Below are positions 1-7,287 of a stretch of DNA of 64,000 nucleotides, piece by piece. The notes beneath the pieces were generated by a model, which searched no databases, was not told the origin of the DNA, and was given only the letters and a program-made list of their open reading frames with translations. Positions within the stretch are counted from its first letter, which is position 1. Every line of letters starts with the position of its first letter. The stretch comes from Myxococcales bacterium (GTDB lineage: Bacteria > Myxococcota_A > UBA796 > GCA-2862545). Where the stretch lies: contig JAHQVJ010000224.1 of assembly GCA_019634415.1 (NCBI GenBank), positions 1 through 64,000 of the forward strand, written 5' to 3'. Position numbers and translations under genes: made by a program.

Positions 1-114
1 CTCGACGTGCGCCAAGACACTGCCGGAACACTGCTCACCGTCTACGCCGATGCCGAGGGCGCACAGCCATGGCTCGAAGCAGCCAAACTTGTGGACGTCG
101 AGATCACCCGCTGA
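1..114 (+). CDS. 3' end of an unidentified gene
   Basis: Frame 1 is open from the window edge to a TGA at 112-114 and gives 37 residues ending in VDVEITR. The start lies outside the window. The piece is too short to assign a family, and its reality rests only on an open frame with gene-like composition (alternating hydrophobic and acidic residues). The 179 bases that follow before the next gene hold nothing I can identify. Confidence 0.45.
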   Translation, partial: LDVRQDTAGTLLTVYADAEGAQPWLEAAKLVDVEITR

Positions 115-293
115 CGGGCAACGTCCCCACCTCGGCCCTCTTGGATTGCGACAGCCTTCCGGAGCAGAACTCGATCGAGGTCGGCCGGCCGACCGGACAT
201 CGGGAGAGAGCAGGACACAGGGGCCTGGCCATGGCGCCGTCGAAACGGGCCTGGAGGGCCCGACAGTGTTGTGGAAGGCTTCTGAGTGCTGAT

Positions 294-998
294 CTAGGTG
301 TCCACCGTGAACCCCGTGTAGCTGGCCCCCTCCTCCCCGAGCAGCCAGATGGCGGCTCGATGCCGCTCGGTCACGATTCGCTCCGCGATGCGCACGGCGC
401 TGGGAGCTGCCGACTCGATGGGCTGTCCGCCGACTGCAAGATCTCCACGAAGGAGTGGACAGGGAAGACCGAGGCGAGCGGCCCATCCCGTCTCGTAGGC
501 GTGTCTGTCGTCCTTGCCCTCGGGGTGTCGACGAAACTCCCGCAGCCGGACGTGCACCGCATCGTAGAACTCTCGACAGACTCGCAGGTCCCGCGCATCC
601 CGCAACGTCGAGGCTGCGAGCACCTCCATTGCATCGGTCTGCAACAGATGCAGCGCGCTGGTGAGGGCGAAGGGATCCACCTCGGTGTCGTGTGGAAGCA
701 GCGGGGTGAGCCCGATGGCCCACGCGAGCACCAGCAGCCCCTCGACACGCCAGGTCGCTGCTGCGTATTCCCGCTCGAGCAGGCTCCCGAGGGGTGCCTC
801 GAACAAGTGGCGTTCCTCGGGCTCCGACACCTGCCACAGGGCCAGTCGGCCGAACCACGCCAGGAGTCTTCCATGGGTGTCCTTGGCCGCAGGTACGCCG
901 TGGTCCCGCTCGACGTGCCCTCGGCAAGTCACAGCTGCGAGCACGAGGGCACGCTGCGCAACAGCGAGCGCAGATGGCGATGGATCCTCGAGACACAT
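294..998 (-). CDS. DUF4272 domain protein
   Basis: A 234-residue soluble protein. Near the N-terminus it has the RALVLAAVTCRG core followed by a Trp/Phe-rich stretch and an acidic PEERHLFEAPLGSLL segment, which I recognise as the DUF4272 pattern. Family members usually carry about 30-40 more residues before RALVL. Here an in-frame TAG lies five codons upstream of the ATG, so the protein is short at the N-terminus either naturally or through damage. DUF4272 has no established function. It stands alone, head to head with the large gene that starts at 1173. Confidence 0.7.
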   Translation of the reverse strand: MCLEDPSPSALAVAQRALVLAAVTCRGHVERDHGVPAAKDTHGRLLAWFGRLALWQVSEPEERHLFEAPLGSLLEREYAAATWRVEGLLVLAWAIGLTPLLPHDTEVDPFALTSALHLLQTDAMEVLAASTLRDARDLRVCREFYDAVHVRLREFRRHPEGKDDRHAYETGWAARLGLPCPLLRGDLAVGGQPIESAAPSAVRIAERIVTERHRAAIWLLGEEGASYTGFTVDT

Positions 999-1172
999 TC
1001 TTCGCGGAGTCTATCAGCGACATGCCGCATTGGCGGGTGACCAACAGATCGCATACGCCAGGTGTGGAGGCGAGCATGTGGGTCTTCGCGTACCGATGAT
1101 CTCCGGTCGTTGATGGCGTCGTCGGACGCCGTCTGACCACACATCGGACCCCATCGACCTGGACCGTGAGCC

Positions 1173-3728
1173 ATGGAATCGCTCCTCCCCGACGAGGGAG
1201 CAGCGGAGGCCTGGCGTGGAGACGACCGTGCGCTGGACGCAGCCCGAGGGCTGACGTCGCGGCGTGCGCGCATCCGCGCTCTGGCGCTGCTGCTTCCCGT
1301 GGATCCGAGGGCCTCGACGCACCTCGGTGACCTCCTCGATCCCGAACCGACCCCCCCATGGGAGCTGCTGCCCCTCGTGGCCCATCGTGCCCGCGAGACC
1401 CCGGAGGTGTGCGCGACGTGGGGCATGGCCGCCACCACGGTCAGCTCACGCCATCGCGGCGTGCACCTGGCGCGCCTGTGGTTGCTGCTGGGCCTGCCCG
1501 AGGCCGCCAGACGCTGGGCAGCATCTTGGCGGCACGGCACCGCACGCGGCGAGATCCAGCGGCTGCTGCACACCGGCGTGTGGCGGGAACGCTTTCTCGC
1601 GGACCCATGGTGTGCCCGACCGTGGCCCATCACCGACGCCTTGGCCGAGGCCCGCGTGCGCGGGGCGCTTCGACAGCGGGATGCCCACCTGGCCGTGGAC
1701 TGGGCGGCCTTCACCATCGCGCAGCTGTCCAGCCCGAAGCGACAGCGGTGGCGGGCGCTGCTCGCCGAAGCCTGGGTCGCCGTCGGTGAGCCTCGTGCAG
1801 CGCAGATCTGCGCACGCAGCATCCGCGCACGCAGCCATCGGATCCGCGCCTGGATGGGCATCGCCCGGGCCGCCCACCGAGCGGCGGATACCGATCTGGT
1901 GGCGCACAGCGCCCGGCAGCTGCCCACCCATCGCCGCACGGAGCTGTTCGACCAGCTGACGTGGGATGCGCGCGGCCTCGCTCCACGCTCCCTGGCTCCC
2001 CTCCTCCAGCCACAGGTGCGGGACCGCATCGACGAGGTGGTCGCAGACGTCGGCGTCCGCGACGTGGCCGCTCGACTCCGGTCCCTCGCCAGCCACCCCC
2101 ACGCGCTGGCAGCCGTCGTGGCCCGCGTGGGAGACCTGGGGGCGCTGTGGCTGGCAGCGGAGGGGAGCTTGGCCACGCGCCTGCAGGTGCTGCGGACGTT
2201 GCACGGTCCCGTAGAGCGCCGCTTGGCACCCGTGGAGGCCCTCCGGGCCGTCGAGGCGGCTCGAGCTCGCGCAGCGTCGACGAGCTGTCGGTCCACCTAC
2301 GACGCCACCGTGGCGATCCTGGGTCGGACGAGTCGATCCATGGTGCAAGCGGCGGCGGCGGCGCTGACCCGCGCCGCCCACCCAGAGAGCGGCGTCGAGG
2401 CCTACGAGGTGGAGGATCGGCTGGAGGTCCTGGCCCGTGCGGGTGGACGAGCCGTACGGGTGCTGCGCCATCGAATCGATACGAAGCCCGTTCACGACCA
2501 AGGGCTTCGCCTCCCCCTGTGGCTCGCCCTCGCTCGCGTGGATGCCGCCGCCGCGCTGGCCCTCGCCCATCGAGCCCCCGAGCACTGGGTGCAGCCCCAG
2601 AGCCACGCTGCGGTGCTCGCCACCCTGGAAGCTCACGGCGCGGTCTCGGTGGGAACGAGCCTGGCGTGGCAGCAGCTGGCGTCCGCGCTGGCCGCACGCC
2701 ACGGCCCCCACGCTGTCATGCCGTCGCTGGCGCAGCTCGTGGCCCGCCATTCCGGGCCCGCCTTCCCACCCGCGGAGCTGCTCCGACTCGCGGCACGCGA
2801 GATCCACCACGGCCGAGCCGAGTCGCCCCACGGGTTGCTCGAGCGCGTCACCAGGGAGGTCGACCGAGCACTGGGCATGTCGCCGCGGCGCCTGGCTCGC
2901 GCCATGGTGGACCGAGCCTCGCTGCGGGCCTGGGTCCGAGCGCTGCGTCCCGGACGCCTCCCACCAGTCTCCGACGAGGCCACTCGACAGGCGCTGCGCG
3001 TGTCGCTGGCGGTGGGTGTGGTGGAGCAGCGACTCGTGATGCGGGTGGCACGTCGACTGCGTGTTCGTCGAGCGTTTCGTGCGCTCGTGCAGGGTCGCCC
3101 CCTCGCCCCCGTCGCTCCCCTCCTGGACGGACACCGCCTGCGCTGGCTCGACAAGCGCGTGGATCTGCTGACCTACCAGCGCTTCGCCGACTGCGTCACC
3201 TGCTGCTACCACACGCGCGACGAGTACTGGTACCAGAACAACAAGAACCACATCGCCGCCATCTGGGCGGATCCCCTGTCCTTCTGCCTGCACGTGGAGC
3301 ACCCGAGCCGTGGGGCCCGGGGGTTCGTCTTCGGCAGCTTCGCCACGCTGCGCCAGGGCGCGGACCGTCGACTCGCGGTGCTCCTCAACGGCGTGTACCT
3401 GACGCGCCAGCGACGGCAGCTGCGCATGGCCGTGCTGCATGCCCTGGTGCATCGGTTCTTCGCGCCCATGGGGATCTGGGCCGTGGGCGTGGCCGCCCAG
3501 CACGGAGGCTACGGACCGTTTCCCTCGCGATGGGGCCCCGTGCAGGGCACGGTGATGCGTCATCGGGCGCTCGCCAAGGGGGGCGCTCTGCTCAGCGAGG
3601 CCTACGACGATCTCGAGGTGCCCACGAATCGATGGGAGACCGCCCCGGGCCATCTGCGGTGGTGGTGCGCCGATGCCCGGATGTACGCGTTCAGGGAGCA
3701 GGCCGGCCCGTCGCCGACGGTCCGCTGA
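1173..3728 (+). CDS. large Arg/Ala-rich protein of unknown function
   Basis: An 851-residue protein with no signal peptide and no family I recognise. Residues 1 to about 640 are rich in Ala, Arg and Leu and read as successive amphipathic helices of 30-40 residues, which suggests an alpha-solenoid. From about 660 the character changes to a compact region with a Cys cluster (DCVTCCYHTRDEYWYQNN, around 670), several aromatic residues and a HALVHRFF helix near 755. Function cannot be assigned. The longer opposite-strand frame over the same DNA is low-complexity and not gene-like. The last 38 bases overlap the 3' end of the convergent gene. Confidence 0.75.
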   Translation: MESLLPDEGAAEAWRGDDRALDAARGLTSRRARIRALALLLPVDPRASTHLGDLLDPEPTPPWELLPLVAHRARETPEVCATWGMAATTVSSRHRGVHLARLWLLLGLPEAARRWAASWRHGTARGEIQRLLHTGVWRERFLADPWCARPWPITDALAEARVRGALRQRDAHLAVDWAAFTIAQLSSPKRQRWRALLAEAWVAVGEPRAAQICARSIRARSHRIRAWMGIARAAHRAADTDLVAHSARQLPTHRRTELFDQLTWDARGLAPRSLAPLLQPQVRDRIDEVVADVGVRDVAARLRSLASHPHALAAVVARVGDLGALWLAAEGSLATRLQVLRTLHGPVERRLAPVEALRAVEAARARAASTSCRSTYDATVAILGRTSRSMVQAAAAALTRAAHPESGVEAYEVEDRLEVLARAGGRAVRVLRHRIDTKPVHDQGLRLPLWLALARVDAAAALALAHRAPEHWVQPQSHAAVLATLEAHGAVSVGTSLAWQQLASALAARHGPHAVMPSLAQLVARHSGPAFPPAELLRLAAREIHHGRAESPHGLLERVTREVDRALGMSPRRLARAMVDRASLRAWVRALRPGRLPPVSDEATRQALRVSLAVGVVEQRLVMRVARRLRVRRAFRALVQGRPLAPVAPLLDGHRLRWLDKRVDLLTYQRFADCVTCCYHTRDEYWYQNNKNHIAAIWADPLSFCLHVEHPSRGARGFVFGSFATLRQGADRRLAVLLNGVYLTRQRRQLRMAVLHALVHRFFAPMGIWAVGVAAQHGGYGPFPSRWGPVQGTVMRHRALAKGGALLSEAYDDLEVPTNRWETAPGHLRWWCADARMYAFREQAGPSPTVR

Positions 3729-4644
3729 GGTCCCCCACGGCAGGCTCGGCATAGGGCCGAAGGTGGGGGATCCAGAGCCGAACGGATCGCTGATAGCGCA
3801 TGTAGGGCGCCCCGAAGCGTTCGGTGAGGTCGTGCTCTTCGATGGGACGCACGAAGGCGTGCCACAGCGCCGCGCCCATCAGCGAGTACACCGTCAGGGA
3901 CGCAGATCCCAGCACGATCCCAGCCAATACCCCCTGAGCGATCCCGAACATCGCAATGGGGTTGCGCACATAGGCGTAGGGACCCGCGACCACCAGCTTG
4001 GCTGCCGTATCGATGGGAAGCGGCGTACCCTCCCCCCTAAGCGCGAGCCAGACGGCGGAACCCAGCTGCGCTCCCTGAAGTACGATGCCGACGACCAGTC
4101 CCGGAATGACGAGGTCCAGCTCGTGCAGGCGCGGGATCGGAAGGCTTCGCTCCAGGCCGAGCACCAGCCACCCGAACCAACCGAGGAAGGTCCCGGTGAA
4201 GAGCGTAGCCTGACCCACGGTTCGCACCACGCGCCACCATGCAGGCGAGGGCTTGCTGACGCGAAACCAACGCCTCGCGGGAAGCAGCGTCCAGGTGGCA
4301 CTGGCGAGAGCCCCGGCGAGAAAGGCGAAGACGAGGCCTCCGAGATGCCCCGAGCTCGACCGCGTGGCGCCCACGAGGACGGCACCGGCGAGGGCGGCTG
4401 CGATCGCGGTGGTGACGAGGTAGCTGTGCACGCGAGGCCAGAACAGGCTGCACGCCGACGCGAGGGCCAGCAGCCCCAGGGACGGAGCCATCAGGGGCTG
4501 TCGGAGCGCGCTGGGCCACCACCACGATCCGTACTCGGGAGCGCTCCATCCCAAGAGCGTGAGCAGCCCGGAGACCGCGAGAGCGGCTGCCACCGCGACG
4601 CGTCCTCCCACGACGGCCTTGGCTTCGATGTTCTCGATGTGCAC
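3691..4644 (-). CDS. isoprenylcysteine/phospholipid methyltransferase-like membrane protein
   Basis: A 317-residue polytopic inner-membrane protein with about seven hydrophobic segments. The C-terminal third has the ICMT/PEMT pattern: GPYAYVRNPIAMFG near residues 218-231, where Arg-Asn-Pro forms part of the SAM pocket, then a conserved Glu and ERFGAPYMRY near 275-285. Such enzymes transfer a methyl group from SAM to a lipid or lipidated substrate; the bacterial substrate is unknown. The N-terminal four segments are extra to the minimal ICMT core. It is divergent from the kinase gene at 4725, with a pentanucleotide repeat between the two. Confidence 0.75.
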   Translation of the reverse strand: MHIENIEAKAVVGGRVAVAAALAVSGLLTLLGWSAPEYGSWWWPSALRQPLMAPSLGLLALASACSLFWPRVHSYLVTTAIAAALAGAVLVGATRSSSGHLGGLVFAFLAGALASATWTLLPARRWFRVSKPSPAWWRVVRTVGQATLFTGTFLGWFGWLVLGLERSLPIPRLHELDLVIPGLVVGIVLQGAQLGSAVWLALRGEGTPLPIDTAAKLVVAGPYAYVRNPIAMFGIAQGVLAGIVLGSASLTVYSLMGAALWHAFVRPIEEHDLTERFGAPYMRYQRSVRLWIPHLRPYAEPAVGDLSGPSATGRPAP

Positions 4645-4665
4645 GGGCGACGACTCCCATCACAG

Positions 4666-4690
4666 CCCAGCCCAGCCCAGCCCAGCCCAG
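4666..4690. repeat. (CCCAG)5 tandem repeat between divergent genes
   Basis: Five perfect CCCAG units lie between the start codons of the divergent genes at 4644 and 4725. The flank reads CACAG on the left and CAGGGCTG on the right, so the last unit can also pair with CAGGGCTG as a short hairpin. Repeats of this kind can change length by slippage and alter promoter spacing; that role is inference only. Confidence 0.85.
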
Positions 4691-4724
4691 CAGGGCTGCC
4701 TCGGCAGAACGTTAGCCTACCACC

Positions 4725-5627
4725 ATGTGGAGCGTGAACGAGGTGGTCCCCGCCGCAGAGCGCCTGCTGGCTGAGCGCTTCGGCGAGCCCGTGGCCCTGG
4801 TCGCCGAGGGCGAAGGTCGGCGCCCCAACGCAGGGCCTTTTCGCTGTGGGCGGGGTCGGGTCTTCCTGAAGCGACCGCCCCCTCGGGCCGCGGAGAGCTG
4901 GGATCCCACCGACCTGACGCCAGGCAGCCCCGCCCACCGCCTGCGACAAGAGCACACCGCTCTGGTCGCACTGGCCGGAGGCCCCGTCCCGCAGGTGCTG
5001 GGTGTGGACTTCGACGCGGGCGTGCTCGTGCTCGAGGCCGTACGCGGCACCAACGTGGACGAGATCGTGCTGGGCGACGATCCCAGCCTCACGCGCCAGG
5101 TGCTGCTCGACGTCGCCCGATCCCTCGGCGACGTGCACCGGCTCGCACGGCAGCGCCCTCACGACGTGCAGGCCATCGGGGTCCGCCCACCCGACGCGCA
5201 GCGCGACGCGCTGCGCCAGGTGGCGCTGGAGCACGAGCTGCGCCCCCTCGCCGTCGAGCAGTGCGAAGAGGCGTTGGCGATCGCCGAGGAGCCAGGGCCG
5301 TGGCACTCCCTGGTGCACTCCGACCCGTGCCCCGACAACGTGATCTGGACCGAGGACCGCGGTGCCGTGCTCGTGGACTTCGAGGGCGCTCGCAGAGGCC
5401 TCGCCACCCTCGACGCGACCACCCTGCGCATGGCACAGCCGACCTGCTGGTGCGCGCACACCGCGCCGGAGCTGGTTCCCGAAGCAGAGCGCCGCTACCG
5501 CGAGGCTGCCGGGCTCGACGTCGACGACCCGGCCTGGACACGGGCCGTGGCCGCGGCCAGCGTGCTGCACCTCCTGGGCACCCTCGCGTTCCACCTGGAC
5601 CAGGCATCCTCCGAGGATGTCACGTAG
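4725..5627 (+). CDS. APH-fold kinase, cut short by an in-frame TAG
   Basis: A 300-residue aminoglycoside-phosphotransferase/choline-kinase fold protein. The catalytic loop is HSDPCPDN (D200, N205), followed by the Mg-binding VDFEGARRG (D218). Lys49 in VFLKR is a candidate ATP-binding lysine. Substrate unknown; members act on small alcohols or antibiotics. The frame stops at TAG 5625-5627, but the same frame then stays open through 57 more codons (GRATIRERILTRC ... ALRPFPALD) to TAG 5799-5801. That downstream stretch looks like the missing C-terminal helices of this family, so the gene is probably damaged by one nonsense change. A 300-residue product could still hold all catalytic motifs. Confidence 0.75.
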   Translation: MWSVNEVVPAAERLLAERFGEPVALVAEGEGRRPNAGPFRCGRGRVFLKRPPPRAAESWDPTDLTPGSPAHRLRQEHTALVALAGGPVPQVLGVDFDAGVLVLEAVRGTNVDEIVLGDDPSLTRQVLLDVARSLGDVHRLARQRPHDVQAIGVRPPDAQRDALRQVALEHELRPLAVEQCEEALAIAEEPGPWHSLVHSDPCPDNVIWTEDRGAVLVDFEGARRGLATLDATTLRMAQPTCWCAHTAPELVPEAERRYREAAGLDVDDPAWTRAVAAASVLHLLGTLAFHLDQASSEDVT

Positions 5628-5800
5628 GGCCGAGCCACGATTCGGGAGCGGATCCTCACCCGCTGCCGGGCGGTCCGAGAACCCCTCGTCGCAACCGGCT
5701 GGAGCGCGGCCGCCGACGACATCGGCTCGCTCCACGACACGCTCCGTGCTCGCTGGGGAGCGCTCGCGCTGCGCCCCTTTCCTGCGCTGGACAGCCCCTA

Positions 5801-5850
5801 GACTCCGGTGCGCTACACTTCTCGTCGACCCTCGCCTCGGCCTGCAGCCG
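5801..5850 (+). repeat. diverged partial copy of palindromic repeat family A
   Basis: Starting at GACTCCG this stretch follows the second half of the repeat at 6280-6344 (GCGCTACA, then ...CCCTCGCCT and a GC-rich tail) with several mismatches and no 5' half. It begins at the last base of the broken kinase's outer stop codon and ends shortly before the next gene. Confidence 0.45.
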
Positions 5851-5883
5851 CTCGGGAGGCGAACCGTGCAGCACGCACGCCGA

Positions 5884-6681
5884 ATGGCTGGCTACAACGC
5901 CCCGCTGTACGTCATCATCACCATCGCGGTGGGTGGCGGAGCCCTGGTGGTCGCTGCCCCGTTCCCCGACTGGCTGCGGGGCCTGGGAGGTGCCCTGGCC
6001 GCTGGGGCGGCGTGGTTCGGCCTCGCCTCGTTCGCTGCGTTCTACTGGCTGTTCGACCGCTCACCACTCCTGGACGGGCGCTGGGTCGCACAGATCGCCC
6101 CCTGCCCCGCCCGCTGGGTGCAGCTGTCGGTGTTCCTCGAGCAGACCACCCTGCCGATGGGCGCGGTGTTCCCGAAGGCCGAAGGCATCCAGCTCGACCT
6201 GTTCCACCCCGAGGTCATGACCGAGCCTGCGGTCAACCGCGCCCGGCTTCGGCACGGCGAGGGATCCCCACGGCCCTCCGAGCCGGAATCCCGCGCGACT
6301 CCGTCGCGCTACAATTCCCTTGGTCCCTCGCCTTCGGCTGCGGGACTTCCGGACGCGCTCGACGTCGAGCAAGACTGGGCCGACCTCGTGGTGGTCATGC
6401 TGGTGGCACACGAGCTCCGAGACCCTACTCGACGACGGGATCTCTTCGGAGAGCTGGCGCGCATCACCTCGGCACAGGGGCGGATCGTGTTGGTGGAGCA
6501 CACGCGGAACCTGGCCGCGCTCCTCGCCTATGGCCCTGGCTGGTGGCACTTCCTGCCCGAGCGAGAGTGGCGGGAGCGGAGCCGCGAGGCAGGTCTCGAC
6601 GTGCTCGAGACGAAGCACATCACTCCGTTCGTACAGGTGTTCGTGCTCGGGCACGCTGCTCGCTTCGGTCTCCGTTCGTGA
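5884..6681 (+). CDS. membrane-anchored SAM-methyltransferase-like protein with a repeat insert
   Basis: A 265-residue protein. Two hydrophobic helices (about 8-26 and 34-56) precede a methyltransferase-type domain with LDLFHPEVMTEP, VAHELRD, VLVEHTRNLAALLAYGPGWWHFLP and HITPFVQVFVLG. These are signatures of a family of membrane-tethered methyltransferase-like proteins. Between RARLRHGE and DVEQDWADLVV the expected linker and strand are replaced by about 22 residues encoded by the 65-bp palindromic repeat at 6280-6344, read in frame. The site is where the family normally has a beta strand before the acidic motif, so activity may be lost. Start chosen at ATG 5884 because it begins the first membrane helix. 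Confidence 0.7.
   Translation: MAGYNAPLYVIITIAVGGGALVVAAPFPDWLRGLGGALAAGAAWFGLASFAAFYWLFDRSPLLDGRWVAQIAPCPARWVQLSVFLEQTTLPMGAVFPKAEGIQLDLFHPEVMTEPAVNRARLRHGEGSPRPSEPESRATPSRYNSLGPSPSAAGLPDALDVEQDWADLVVVMLVAHELRDPTRRRDLFGELARITSAQGRIVLVEHTRNLAALLAYGPGWWHFLPEREWRERSREAGLDVLETKHITPFVQVFVLGHAARFGLRS
6280..6344 (+). repeat. palindromic repeat family A, copy 1 (inside a coding region)
   Basis: A 65-bp element. It opens with a hairpin: outer arms GGAAT/ATTCC and inner arms GCGCGAC/GTCGCGC around a TCC loop. A 30-bp non-palindromic tail follows, ending CTTCGGCTGCGGG. A copy of the same length lies in opposite orientation at 30326-30390 with about 57 of 65 bases identical by eye. It is translated in frame inside the methyltransferase gene. 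The shape resembles REP/MITE-type elements; no transposase is nearby. Confidence 0.8.
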
Positions 6682-6833
6682 AACCCACCAGTTCGAGCGC
6701 TTTTCCCGCCGCTGCGGCTAGCCGTCCTCTCGCCAGCACGCTAAGACCCTCCGCGTTGGGACTGCGGGCTGAGGGCCGCGAGCGCTCTTGCTAGCACAAC
6801 CCGACACCGCGTGGCCATTCGGGCCCCCCGACC

Positions 6834-6876
6834 GCAGGCGCGTCTCGCCTGCACACCTTCGCGGCCTCAAGCCGCG
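6834..6876 (+). promoter_or_regulatory. two hairpins in the leader of the RRM gene
   Basis: The leader upstream of the ATG at 6898 has two perfect stem-loops: GCAGGCG/CGCCTGC with a 5-nt loop (6834-6852) and CGCGGC/GCCGCG with a 5-nt loop (6860-6876). No strong Shine-Dalgarno is visible in the 21 bases between the second stem and the ATG. Structured leaders are known for cold-inducible RNA-binding protein genes; that link is inference here. Confidence 0.45.
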
Positions 6877-6897
6877 CATTCAATCGAGATCGTCTAC

Positions 6898-7194
6898 ATG
6901 TCCAACAAGCTCTTCGTCGGTGGTCTGTCCTGGGACACCACCGATCAGTCCCTCGCCGCGGCCTTCGAGGCTCACGGCACGGTCACGGAAGCCAAGGTGA
7001 TCACCGACCGTGACACTGGCCGCTCCCGGGGCTTCGGGTTCGTCACCTTCGCCGAGGCAGGCTCGGCTCAGACGGCCATCCGCGTGATGGACGGCACCGA
7101 CCTCGACGGTCGCACGATCCGCGTCAACGAGGCCAACGAGCGTGGCCGCGGCGGCGGCGGCGGTGGCGGCGGCGGCGGCGGCGGTCGCTGGTAG
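6898..7194 (+). CDS. RRM-domain RNA-binding protein with glycine tail
   Basis: A 98-residue protein made of one RNA recognition motif and a poly-glycine tail. RNP2 is KLFVGGL (residues 4-10) and RNP1 is RSRGFGFVTF (around 41-50), both intact with their aromatic residues. The last 15-20 residues are RGRG followed by a run of Gly and RW. Single-RRM glycine-rich proteins in bacteria bind single-stranded RNA and are often induced by cold. Start taken at ATG 6898, directly before the RRM, since the codons upstream are repeat-like leader. A strong terminator follows. Confidence 0.92.
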   Translation: MSNKLFVGGLSWDTTDQSLAAAFEAHGTVTEAKVITDRDTGRSRGFGFVTFAEAGSAQTAIRVMDGTDLDGRTIRVNEANERGRGGGGGGGGGGGGRW

Positions 7195-7230
7195 CGAGTC
7201 GGGACCTGTTCGCCCAGGTCCACGACCCAT

Positions 7231-7262
7231 AGCGGCTCGAGGGGTCTCCCCCTCGGGCCGCT
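7231..7262 (+). terminator. strong hairpin after the RRM gene
   Basis: AGCGGC-T-CGAGGGG pairs with CCCCTCG-G-GCCGCT around a short TCTC loop, giving a 13-bp GC-rich stem. A smaller hairpin GACCTG/CAGGTC lies just upstream at 7203-7220. There is no clear T-run after the stem, so it may act as a bidirectional or partly Rho-assisted terminator between this gene and the convergent symporter gene. Confidence 0.7.
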
Positions 7263-7287
7263 CGTGCGTTCAGGCCTTCGTGCCACC

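Noticed and set aside
1446..3752. Very long open frame opposite the large unknown gene
   Set aside because: Composition is His/Gly/Arg-rich low complexity, a usual shadow of GC-rich coding DNA; no domain or ribosome-binding site.
5625..5627. Changed genetic code
   Set aside because: Many genes here end normally with TAG or TGA, including interlocked convergent stops.
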